This document shows, piece after piece, positions 44,790-54,974 of a DNA stretch of 64,000 nucleotides; positions within the stretch are counted from its first letter, which is position 1; each line of letters starts with the position of its first letter. Made by a program: the position numbers and the translations under genes. The DNA is from Maratus speciosus (Eukaryota > Arthropoda > Arachnida > Araneae > Salticidae): positions 353,242,254 to 353,306,253 of the forward strand of contig OZ010790.1 in NCBI GenBank assembly GCA_963932465.1, written 5' to 3'. The notes below the pieces were generated by a model. It saw only the letters and a program-made list of their open reading frames with translations. It made no database searches and had not been told where the DNA came from.

Positions 44790-47445
44790 GTAATTTACCT
44801 ACATAGTCGTTTATTTCACAAATTTGTATTTCACTTGTTAGTGGTGATGTTTTGTATTTTGAGCATTTTGGATAGTATAGTGGAGCAAAAGACTTTTCTG
44901 TTGACTTGCCGAGACGAATCGTCCCCGAATACTCCGCCTCCGCCTCCAACTGCAAATCCAGTGGGGGGAGACCTGTGAGGACCTGCAGGGCGTTTGTTGA
45001 CGTATTGCGATATGCTCTCGTTATCAGCAACAAAGCTTTCCTTTGTGCCGAGAGCAAATGTCGACGACCGTGATATTGCGCCATACGCGGAAACCAAACA
45101 GCACACGCGTAGGCCAGTTTCCTTTGTAAGATCGCCGAGTACCAAATCTTAAAAAATTCCGGAGGGAGTCGACCTGAGATTGATGAAAATTTATAAAGAT
45201 TTTGAGTTATTTTTCCGATTTCTACTCTCTTTTGTGCCACATGTGGGAGAAATGATAATTGTTTATCTAATATTACCCCCAGGTATTTTAGTGTTGTTTC
45301 TGATTTTATTGATTTACCTTGAAGTTTAAATGTGGGGCACCGCTTAAGGTGTTTGGGTTTGCCAAAAGTTAATGATGAGGATTTTTCATGTGAAATTTCT
45401 ATTTTGTTGGTTTCTGCCCAATTCTGAATAAATTTTAAAGCTTTCTGACCTTTTTGTTCAAGTTGCTGTCTCGACTGTGCCCAGATCAGTAATATCACGC
45501 CATCCGCGTATGCCACCAGTTCACAGTCCTGTACATCAAATGTCCCCAACAGAGTCTCCAACAGAACCAACCAAAGAAAAGGACCCAGACACGATCCCTG
45601 CGGGCACCCCTTACTAAAGAAGTACAACAAAAATGGTGCCATCCAGTCCACCTGAGCTCCGCTACCCGAAAGGAAGGAAACGACAAGATTAATGAGTTGT
45701 TTAGAAATAACTAGTCTTTGCAATGCTAGGATCACCTGGTCCCAAGGGAGGTTGTCAAATGCTCCTCTGAAATCCAGTGACACCAGTGATGTGTATTGTT
45801 TATTTTGTTTGTGTTGTTCTACTAATGAAATCACTTGCTCCAAAGCCGTTTCCGTAGATTTATTTTGCGTGTAGCCGTGTTGCTTACCCGATAGGATATT
45901 CGTTTTGTCTAATGCGTGATGTATTCGTCTTAGAATTAATTTCTCTAAGATTTTTCCGAATATTGGTAATAGAGTGATGGGGCGATATGAAGAGCTCTCA
46001 TTCAAGGGTTTTCCCTCCTTTCTAAAATACACGAGCTCTCCCAATTTCCAGTCATCAGGAAAATAGTTTAACTTTAAAAGACTGTTGTACATATCCAACA
46101 GAATATTAGGAATTTTTGAAAAGATGCACCTGACCATCCTGTGATCAATTTGATCAGGTCCTGGCGCCTTGTTAATATTGAATGAGAAAACAACATTTCG
46201 CAACTCTCTTTTAGTGAATTTTGCCTGGTCGTGCGAGTTTAGTCGCTGTGGTAGTTGCTTTGGAGTTTCATCGCCAAAAATGTCTCTCGTTAGTTTTAAA
46301 AGTGTTGATGACTTGGAAGTGGGTGACAAAGAATCAAATTGGTAACTGATATGTGAGTCCTGGAATCGCTGGAAGGCCAACTTTTTCGTTAAACCAAAAG
46401 GATCCGTCTCTCTGCGACACAGGTTTGTCCAAGCTTTTTCCTTCTCCGATAAAATCTGTTTTTGATAAATTGCCCTTTCCCTTTTGTATTGCTGGTTTAT
46501 ATTTGACTCGTAGTTTGAATTTTTTGCTCTCTTTAAAAGAGCTGCTACTTTATTTCTTTGGGCCCTCAATTGTGGAGACCACCAGGAAATTTTAAATTTC
46601 TTGAAGGGGGCTTTCTTTTTAAAGGATTTATTGGCTTGTAATAATATTTCTTGTTTAAAGGTTTCGTATTCTTTGTTAAACTGGTCTATAGTTTCTATGT
46701 CATTAAAGTTAATCTGTGAGCATTTTCGAGTTAGTTTTTCGGAAAATTGTGTCAAAGGGATTCCCTTTGTTTTGAATCTTCTTCTTGGTAGTTTGTGTAT
46801 TGTGAAATTTAGCTCTGTTTCTATTGGGTAGTGGTCTCCAAAAAGGGAAGGGATTACTTCCCAGTGTTTTATGTGCGAAAACATAGCCTGCGTGCAGATG
46901 GACAGATCTGGCCTCCCCAGGTTCTTCCCCGACTGATACATTGGTGGACTGGATGAAGAGTTTAGAATAACTCGTTGATACGCTATGACTCTATCGATAA
47001 GAACTTTTCCCCTAGTGTCTTCACTCCTATAGCCCCAAAGCTGACTGTGAGCGTTGAAATCACCGAGAACCAACTGCAATGGGCTCTGATTTTTAGAACC
47101 CAGCCAGTTCTCAATATCCTCATCAAAGTCAGCACTCGGGGGGCTATACAGGCTGCCAATGCTTAAGGTTAAAGGCTTAAGGTCTAAATTTATAAAAACT
47201 GAGTTATAGTGTTTAGATGAGAGACTATGTTTTAAGTTTTGGTCTAAGATTAAAATATGGGCTTTTTTAGAACTTGAACTATAGCATGGTGTTGTTCGAG
47301 GAAGTGATAGAGGTCTATTTTCATAAAGGTATGCATCTTGAAGACAAACCAGGGAATAGTCCGAGTCTGAGAGGAATTTCATAAAAGCAGCGGTTTGTGA
47401 TCTGTTGTTCTGTAAATTTTGTTGAATTAATTTGAATTTTTACCT
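44790..47445 (-). pseudogene. LINE ORF2, endonuclease and reverse transcriptase, nearly complete
   Basis: The frame starts upstream of the first ATG (47382) with FKLIQQNLQNNRSQTAAF at about 47440, the normal start of the apurinic-type endonuclease. That domain continues with VCLQDAYL (usual QE replaced by QD), LVLGDFNAHSQLWG, GRPDLSICT and LFGDHYPIE (usual SDH is GDH). The RT domain has YRPITLLPIFGKILEKLI, SLVSLDFRGAFDNLPW, KGCPQGSCLGPFLW and the active site VAYADGVILLIWA, where the second Asp of YADD has become Gly. The thumb region with LKYLGVILDKQLSF follows. The open frame runs about 900 residues until a frameshift at about 44790. Three changes at catalytic motifs and the shift make this copy inactive. 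Confidence 0.88.
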
Positions 47446-47706
47446 TTATAAGACAATGACGCTAGCGGTGCTTGTTTCTTTTGCTGATACACGCTGCAGG
47501 ATGGATCGTAAGATGGATGTTTTTCATATAGTCCAGCTTTCCTATGGTCCCCCTTGTAGTAGTCGAGCACTTTTTTGCAGTTAACACACTCTTCTTTTTC
47601 TGAGGCACAATCCTTGATGCTGTGGCCTTTGCCACATTTAGCGCAGGCCTCTGCATTCTGGCACACTCTTGCTGTATGCCCTATTTCCTGACAGTGATAA
47701 CACCTT
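47427..47706 (-). pseudogene. LINE ORF1, C-terminal zinc-knuckle fragment
   Basis: The minus strand reads CYHCQEIGHTARVC, then CAKCGKGHSIKDC, then CVNCKK: two CCHC knuckles and part of a third, as at the end of a LINE gag-like ORF1 that binds the element's RNA. It ends YKGKNSN with TAA at 47427-47429. The start of ORF2 overlaps this end in another frame. The N-terminal part of ORF1 is missing because the LINE was truncated on insertion. Confidence 0.85.
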
Positions 47707-48448
47707 TAGCAATATTGCTTTCCCAATTACGTAAGTTAAAACAGCTTCTAGACATAATAATTTTAGCCTGTTCAATAAAATTCTCTTCTTCCCTGACATT
47801 ATTTACACCAGTTATACAGTTATCAACATAAAAAGAATTCCTTAACATATGAGCCACTTCATTAAAATCTGGTGAGAAGTTGTCTAAAATGTGCGTAATG
47901 GAAGCATTCGATAAATAAGGAGAACAGGATACTCCGAAAACAACGCGGCAATGCCTATGAATTTCTATCCCCTCATCACATGGATAAAAGAAACGCAAAT
48001 AATCTCTATCTTTTGGGGCAATACCCAGATGAAGGAATGCCTTTTCTATATCGGCACTTAAACCAATAGGAAATAGTCTAAATCTGTCAATGATATCTAG
48101 TATCAACTCTAATAAATTAGGCCCTTTAACTAGGCATTGATTTAAGGAAGGTTTTCCCCTTTCGTTAGCAGAAGCATCGAATACGGGTCTTACTTTTGTG
48201 GTTTCAGTTTTTGAATCATTTTGTTTACACTCATTCTCTTTATCACTCTGAGAACACATTAACTTTAAATGATTACCATTACAAATTAAACATTTAACAT
48301 TAGCTTTACATTGATGTCTTAAATGACCAATCTTTAAACAATAAAAACAAGCACTTTTCTTTAGTACAATTAATTTTTTATCATTATAACTCAACTTTTC
48401 TACTTTAAAACCTCTTGCACTAGCATGTGGCTTTTCACAAAAATACAA
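47706..48448 (-). pseudogene. BEL/Pao zinc knuckles fused to reverse transcriptase (internal deletion)
   Basis: The frame opens with CEKPHASARGFKVEKLSYND, then CFYCLKIGHLRHQC (a CX2CX4HX4C knuckle) and CLICNGNHLKLMC. About 25 residues later it is already inside the RT: VRPVFDASANERGKPSLNQC, then LSADIEKAFLHLGI (first Asp), VVFGVSCSPYLSNA, and NSFYVDNCITGV, where the active-site pair reads DN. The aspartic protease and the first part of the RT that should lie between are absent, in frame. Text stops at NLRNWESNIAK, where the LINE begins, and goes on at 43287. Confidence 0.87.
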
Positions 48449-49504
48449 GTAAAAGTAAACTTACTCTTAGACCCTTCATTTGTTCTAACATAGCTTCAGT
48501 TGATACATCACACTTTTCACTACTAGCATTTTTATTATTTACACGTTTAACAATATTAACAGAAAAACCAGTTTGCGCTATTTTAATCATCTCTTCAGAT
48601 TCTACTTCGTGGCGCAAAAACGTCATTAGATTGCCGAGCGTCCTTTCAGAGTTCTTTGGCACCGCTTCTTCTAGAACACGACTTCTCTCCCATGCTCTAA
48701 GTATACTTTCAGGTAGGCAGGATTCCACTAGTGGCCCCAGAAAAGCCGCAAACTTTTCTTTGGTCCGCCCAAGACTTTCTAATACTCGAAGCTTGTTTTC
48801 TATACTATCGTAAAGTACTGCCAATTCCGTAGTACTACGCCCAGTAGTAGCATTCTTCATCACAAGACTCAACAAATCTCGAACATAGATTTGAACTAAT
48901 AAATCATCCCGACCGAAACGCTCCTTTAGTTGCTCAACTGCTTTTGGGTAATTCGCAGCCGTCAAAGGAAAGCTGTTAACTAACTGAGCAGCTCGGGAAT
49001 TCGGAACTATGCACTGCGCCAAGTATTGAAACTTATCCTCTGGAGCTAACTTCGGATCTTCGTCTATCTTGGAAAATTGGCACCAAAAGCCCAAAAATTC
49101 TCTGGCATCGCCGGAAAATTTCTTTAGCTCCAATTTCGGAAGCTTAAATTTCCTGTTTTTGTCAGCTTTTTCTATATTTGATGGCAAAACTGAATCTTGA
49201 TCGGCTAATTTCGATCTTTGAGTTTCAATTTATATTCCATCTTCATTTTTAAACTCAAATATAAATCTCTATAAGCTTCAACTGCGGTGAATTCCATTTC
49301 ATATTCTTTGTCATTAGTTAATTCCAAAATTTTTTCTTCGGTGAGATTTAGTCTATTAAACTTGTCACTCAACTGATTTAGCAAAATCTGAGAATCAATG
49401 AGGTGAAAGTCCTCACTTTCAATTTCCGTTTCTAATTTCTCAACAATTGCAGCAAAAGCTACCTTTTCATTTTTCTTTTTAACTCGTAAGGCTTTTAAAG
49501 ACAT
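48435..49504 (-). pseudogene. BEL/Pao gag (DUF1759-type), frameshifted
   Basis: Gag packages the element's RNA. The first ATG at 49504 gives MSLKALRVKKKNEKV and a glutamate- and leucine-rich, probably helical, N-terminal part down to a stop at 49205. The continuation, LADQDSVLPSNIEKADKNRK, is in another frame, so one frameshift lies at about 49213. It is followed by the DUF1759-type core: LPKLELKKFSGDAREFLGFW, KFQYLAQCI, AAQLVNSFPLTAANYPKAVE, LKERFGRDDLLVQIYVRDL. A second shift at about 48445 links it to the zinc knuckles. Confidence 0.87.
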
Positions 49505-49539
49505 CGTTGATTCAAATCTCTTTTCTATTCAAACAAATG

Positions 49540-49556
49540 TCCTGTCGCGGACGCCA
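49540..49556 (-). promoter_or_regulatory. Primer-binding site of the BEL/Pao element
   Basis: The minus strand reads TGGCGTCCGCGACAGGA four bases inside the 5' LTR; the plus strand TCCTGTCGCGGACGCCA looks like the CCA-ended 3' end of a tRNA. It resembles arginine-tRNA primer sites known from some arthropod LTR elements; the amino acid identity is an inference. Confidence 0.7.
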
Positions 49557-49560
49557 AATG

Positions 49561-49986
49561 TGTTGCAGAAAGATAAATAAAGTTCAAATCTAATAACCAG
49601 AAGCATTACTACAGATAAGAAACATCTACCCGATGCTATTATTTGTTTGACTAATACAGAAAAAAGATCTTCAATTAACATCACAAACAAAACATTTATT
49701 ATAACAACAAAAAATAATACTTTGTAAACTTTGTACATCTTAAGCATACATTTCAAAACATTTCAACATTTCAATTATCTAGAATATTCTTACATTTCTT
49801 AAATAACAAAATTCAAATGATAAAAATGTTGCCATTTTACAAAAGAAATCATAATAATCAATAAAACGTGATGAACAAAATAAATCAGTTTTTTATGAAA
49901 ACAGATACAAAAATATAATGTGAAAACAATGTCACGTGATCTCCCCTCTCCGGAGCTCAGATAAAAAACAGATAGACTACGCAACA
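49561..49986 (-). repeat. BEL/Pao 5' LTR
   Basis: It starts TGTTGCAGAAAGATAAATAA and ends ACTACGCAACA. It matches the 3' LTR over its whole length, with small gaps such as the extra ACATTTCA at about 49763 and a shorter stretch after 49580. It is flanked by ATAAA (49987-49991). Confidence 0.9.
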
Positions 49987-49991
49987 ATAAA
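49987..49991. other. Target-site duplication of the BEL/Pao element (right)
   Basis: ATAAA, identical to 41035-41039. Confidence 0.85.
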
Positions 49992-51027
49992 TGCCACAAG
50001 CCCCCCCCCCACAACAATCATGATGCGTTCACTATGTATGAGTGTAAATGGCGCACTCGTTTTACACTATCGATGTAGAGTGCATAACAAAATAATTAGT
50101 TCTTACTGATGTAAAAAATTAAAAGTACCCTTTTAATTAATATAAAGTTCTCAATACTTGTTTATATTTTATTTTGCCATAAGGGTTTTCTACAAATGTA
50201 ATTTCAATCCCACTTTTAAATGCTCAACAGAAATACGATAGTTCCATAGCATGTTAAGTTCTGTATGAAAATAAAATGTGTAAATACACGTTTTCGTGCA
50301 TTTTTATGATTTGTTAAAGAGACATGGATCAATCAAGTATGAATCAATCAACGTTAAAAATATAAATATTTTATTTTGTTATAAGACTGTTTTATGTAAT
50401 TCACAAGTTCGCCTTAAACAGTTTTTAAAAGACAAAACGAACGCATAAATATATTGTTAATAAATATGTTTTAAAATGATAATTATTAAATAATAATACA
50501 GAGATGATAAATGTCTTTCCTTTTGAATGTCACTTTTTTTCTAAAGAAAGTTTACTTCAAAATTTATTGAAATCTTATTCCGAAACTACATTTAATGCTT
50601 CTATTGTAGGAATCTACTACAGAAATATATTTTAAGGAATTACTGGTACATTAAAAAAACAGATCGCATGAGAGACTACTAATGTGAATACTAAAAATTT
50701 GAAAAAAAGAAATATACTTTTCTTCGATGCCGTTATAATAGGCCTTATCGAAACACCCAAAATGAACTTTTGATTATTTTTTACAATTAGATTTCAAGGT
50801 ATTCATAAATCTGTGAAATCAAATTGATTTTGAAATTAAAAATCTCTTTTTGATAATACACGTACATTAAATAATGAAGGTAAATAATTTATTTGTGGAT
50901 TCCCATTGATAATGTTACTGTCGTAAGAAAATACATGCTGACTATTATAACACTAACAATCGTAGGATAACTGAGTTTTCAAATTGTAATACTGATAATG
51001 TCCCTGAAAGCATTTAATTAAATATAA
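49992..51027. other. AT-rich non-coding DNA
   Basis: No gene was recognised. A run of C lies at about 50000-50011. Confidence 0.5.
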
Positions 51028-51029
51028 TA

Positions 51030-51847
51030 CAGCCGGACCTCATTATCCCGAACCCGGTTTTCACTTCACTCAGTTTATCACGTCAATTTTTCAAAGTCCT
51101 GATTTCTCCATATGATTTTACTGTAAATAAACTCCGGATTTTACGTCATTGAATAATTTTCAACTCCGGATATCCCCACGGTTTGCGAAAATTGTCCATT
51201 TTTCATAATCCCTTTTATAAGTACGGAAATTAAGCGGTGAGAAATGTGTTTGGCAAACTTTTCAGAAAAGTGTCTAAAATGATTTTTAGACAAATGAGAA
51301 AATTTACCTCAATCCTTTATCTGAATAAACAAACCTACACACTATAAATGACCCACTTAAGATCCAGATATTCATAGAATTTTACTCTCTGTCTTTTTGA
51401 TCTGGTCAGGCGGCGCTTTCTTGTGTTTATACGGCACTTTTCCTCCGACTAAAACCGAAGCATTGCATTGCACTGAAATGACCAGAAATTATCTAACATC
51501 CATTTCTAAAACAATGAATATTGATTACAATTCATTGTATAATATTGAAAAAAAGATTTGTTGGAAGCACATCTAGGGATAAGCGAATCTTAACTCATCA
51601 ATATTTCATGTAACAATGAAAAAAAAATCATCATAAATCTGATATTTATTCTTTTCAATTTTGTTTAATAATAATGTTGCATCGCTTAAAACTGCAAGAA
51701 CAGTTGTGAATTTAAAATTGTCTTAAAAGAATTAAAAATTACATCTTTTTATAAACATATTTGTCTCCAACTCCGGTTACCGCGACACTCCGCTTATGAT
51801 GACACTTTTTCTGATCATAAAATTGTCGGGATAATGATGTTCGACTA
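51030..51847. mobile_element. Non-autonomous pogo-type element
   Basis: The left end CAGCCGGACCTCATTATCCC, with TA before it (51028-51029), is mirrored at the right end, whose complement reads TAGTCGAACATCATTATCCC, with TA after it (51848-51849). Ends of the kind CCGGACCTCATTATCCCGA are typical of pogo-like elements. Inside, TCAACTCCGGATATCCCCAC and similar phrases occur, but no transposase text was found, so this is a deletion derivative of about 818 bp. Confidence 0.65.
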
Positions 51848-51849
51848 TA

Positions 51850-54400
51850 TAAATATTTTATGACATACTTCGGAAAACGTATATATATGAGAGTAAATAC
51901 AAAATCAGAAAAAAATATATGTATATAGAAGTTATTAAAATTGAAAATGTTCCGCAATTTTAGCATTGGTGTTATGAATATTGTTTCTTTTTTATCGTGA
52001 CCCCTCGCATGAAATGAGATCTGTGATGAAGAAAATATCTTCACTTTCAGTACAATTCAGTTACCCAAGTGAAAATTCAATTAATGAAACACATATTATA
52101 TAGTATTAAAAAAAATAAAAAACCACTCAAAATGTTTCTCTATTCATGCATTTCGTATATTTTTATTGTTATTCTGACTCATACATAAAGCTAAAGTAAT
52201 ACACTAATGTGATACAATCTTTATATAAAAGTGCTAGATGTAAAACGGAGAAATTGCAAAGGACATTAATTATATAATAAAATTTTAAAAACATAAATAA
52301 CAAATATAAATGTTAAATTATATTTCTTAAAGTGTCAAATATGTGAATCTAAAATTACAGCTTATTCTTTTAAGGGCAGTTGGAAGTCCCTATACCTACC
52401 ATGCTTAATTAACGTACTTTTTCTCAGAAACAGCCAAATATATTATTTTGATTTTTTTTTCTATACATAATATGAATTATTCCTAATAAAGCGAAGTCAA
52501 CTTTATAAACAAACATTCGTTAGTTATTTTTATTTAACTGAAATAAAAACCGCTTTTAAATAACAAAAAATATTTTTCATTTTTTTTTAGACTTTTTTGA
52601 TAAAAATGTTGTACAAATGTTTGTAACAAAAGGTCACTTCAGATTTATCAGGGATATGTGTGAAATATTGTTGCAAGATTGGAAACAATAATATTTTGGA
52701 GTTTCTATGAAAAGATATATCGAAGTTAGCTTTCAAATAATTGTGTTTAAAGTTTCAGTATGTAATGTTTATGTATAATCTAAACAAACTGAATTACTAA
52801 AAAAAATATTTTCTTTTTGTCGTAGAAACAAAAGAAATATACCACTCCAAAGGAAGAAAATAAATTAATAAAAAAAAAATAAAAAAAAATACGAATTTTT
52901 CTTGAACAGTCCAGTAGTTATTTTAAGTTATGCTTCAAAAACTAACCGCACTGCAATTTGATTTTCAAATATTATATGATTTAAGAATTCCAAAATTAAA
53001 ACCTGCATAATTCATAATTTACTTGAACGAATGTCAGTGCTATATTGTTATCTGGTATTCGAAGGAAAAATTTACTGAGCAATTCTAATATAATATCCAA
53101 TATAAGTTGATAATTTTCAAGTTTGATACAACTTTTATATGTAGATGACACCCTAAGCGAAATTTGACGTATATAATTATTTATTACACTTTATTATTAA
53201 CCATGTGGTTCTCACTTATTTAGACAATGGTTTGTGGCAGAGTTAGTAATGGTGTGTTTTTTTCTTGTTTATTTCTAAGTAATGTAGAATAAATATATAC
53301 TTATATCTATGTTTTTCACCATCATGCTGCACCTTTTTCCAGTTTTCTTATTTGCTACTGTAATAAGAATCTATTTATAAGTCTATTTTACAACTCACAT
53401 TTTATAAAGTCTATGTGGGAAAAAAGCTAGATCCTTTCTCACTTATTTCCGTATGTCTACGAGATAAGTTTCTTCAGATGCTAACTCTTAACCTGAATAA
53501 CTTATAAATTCTTTAGGAACTCGGAGAAACTGCTAACAAGATTTCAGAAAGCTATTCTTGGAAAAAGGATTAAGTGTGCTTTCTTCTACCGTTTGGATGC
53601 TGAAGAATTTACTTTGTAAAATAATAGCAGATCTCTCCTATTTATTTACTGACGCCTGATTTCGGAAATCCAATGTTCCTCAATATTTTTATGTTTAGGT
53701 TTATTCTTTTAAATAAATTTCTTATTGAGAACGCAATAGTAATAAAAAAAACCATTAAGCAAAATTATAGATATTTTTAACACGTTGTTTTAATGTAAGA
53801 AATCTATTTTTAAGAAGTAAAAAATACTTTAATGTATTTTTTTATTTTTTACATTCATATTCCAAGAAATAAATGAGCTATTTTTTCAGTGAAATATGTC
53901 TTTATTATTCTACGTAAAATTAAGAAATTCCTAAGAATTAACCCACCTTTATAAATTATTTTTCAATAAAGTTTATAACAAGAACGGCATATGATAATGA
54001 TGAAAGATATCTTCCACCTTAATGTTAAATTTATGAGAAGTTTCGTTTTAAATTTGTTTTAATGCTGTGTATTTGTATTTTGTTAGAAAAGCCAAATATT
54101 ATAATTTCAATTCAATACGCGAGAGATATTCTTTGTCATTCATATAAAAGTGTAGTAATACAATTAAATATATATTAAAATTTTTTTTATATGTCTGGCT
54201 ACTTACAGCATTTTTTCGTGAAATCTACAAAGACGTTTTTCACACAAAATTTATTTTAAAATCCAATGCGCGTTAATCATGCGTGTGTGAGATTTGAATA
54301 ACCCATGTATGTCTATAAATTACTGCTTAAAATCATGGGGTAAAAATTTTGTATTTTAGTTTACGGAATGCATCGTTAAAACTTTTCAATTATAACAAAT
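51850..54400. other. AT-rich non-coding DNA; includes a repeat shared with 60.0 kb
   Basis: No gene. About 53520-53710 resembles about 60020-60215 in the same orientation: AACTGCTAACA, AAAGCTATTC, GGAT, TTTCTT, TTTATTTACT, TCTGATTTCG-like blocks in order. The class of this diverged dispersed repeat is unknown. Confidence 0.45.
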
Positions 54401-54457
54401 GGACAACATTGTTTATTCTGATAGAAATTTGCATCGTTGGAAAGAAGAAAATTTTCT

Positions 54458-54930
54458 CTATTTCCATACACAATGGCCATCTTTTTCTATGCATTTTTGT
54501 AGACGGTGCTCCAATTTCTGTATGCCAATGTTGTAGAACTCCGTCACCAACCCGTTGAGGAAGAGTTTCACCCATTTTTTGAGTTCATCGCTTCTCCGGA
54601 ACCGTGGGCCAGTCAAGTGTTTCTTTAATTTGGGGAACAAGTGATAATCACTAGGTGCGAGGTCCGATAACCGCCACCAAAACTGGCGGTCTTCCGCTCC
54701 ATTCTTCATCGTGAACTTCTCTCCGATCGGCACTAAACTCCCTGGCACCGCTTTCGGACGTATTGAACGGGCATACACTTCTCGCCATACACCTCTGTCG
54801 ACAGACAACGAATATCCACGGGAGGAGTCCCTTTGGCGTGCAAAAAGCGAATTACGGGACGAATCTCGCATTTGGCGGGATCAACAATGGGAATCTCAAT
54901 CTCAGATGACTGCTGAGCCAAGAGTGAGTG
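54458..54930 (-). pseudogene. mariner transposase with large internal deletion
   Basis: Minus-strand reading. An N-terminal mariner part at about 54920-54735 reads CEIRPVIRFLHAKGTPPVDI and VYGEKCMPVQYVRKRC, the first helix-turn-helix of mariner transposases. After about 70 bases of damaged text it jumps to the C-terminal end: LAPSDYHLFPKLKKHLTGPR, RRSDELKKW, FYNIGIQKLEHRLQKCIEKD and the stop at 54458. The Asp of APSDYHLF is the third catalytic residue; the parts with the first and second are deleted. The original enzyme moves mariner elements at TA sites. This is a dead deletion derivative lying directly beside the LINE that follows. Confidence 0.8.
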
Positions 54931-54974
54931 GCGCAGCGAATCGTTGTCAGGGGAATCGTGAGTGCGGGAACAGT

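Larger units (their letters stand above)
43287..47706 (-). mobile_element. LINE inserted in the BEL/Pao reverse transcriptase
   Basis: A non-LTR retrotransposon in the same orientation as its host. It starts inside the zinc-knuckle part of ORF1 at about 47706, so it is 5'-truncated. It goes on through the end of ORF1, a nearly complete ORF2 (endonuclease, RT, RNase H) and a 3' untranslated part to about 43287. The 3' end shows a doubled 9-mer (CATCGCTGT on the minus strand, complement of about 43285-43303) in place of a long poly-A. BEL protein text stops and restarts at the two junctions. The target-site duplication was not resolved. RNase H plus several CCHC knuckles suggests the I/LOA/R1 side of the LINE tree; the clade is inferred. 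Confidence 0.8.
41040..49986 (-). mobile_element. BEL/Pao LTR retrotransposon with a nested LINE
   Basis: A retrotransposon in minus orientation bounded by two LTRs (41040-41473 and 49561-49986) and the 5-bp duplication ATAAA. In transcription order it has a primer-binding site, gag, zinc knuckles, reverse transcriptase, RNase H, integrase and polypurine tract, which is the BEL/Pao gene order. It is defective: the protease and the first part of the RT are deleted, the integrase core is deleted after its second catalytic region, and several frameshifts break the frame. A LINE of about 4.4 kb sits inside the RT. Without the LINE the element is about 4.5 kb, shorter than a full BEL. The similar LTRs suggest a fairly recent insertion. 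Confidence 0.9.

Noticed and set aside
54711..54974. N-terminal extension of the LINE reading frame
   Set aside because: It is the antisense of the deleted mariner, open by chance and in frame with the RT; not a real gene start.
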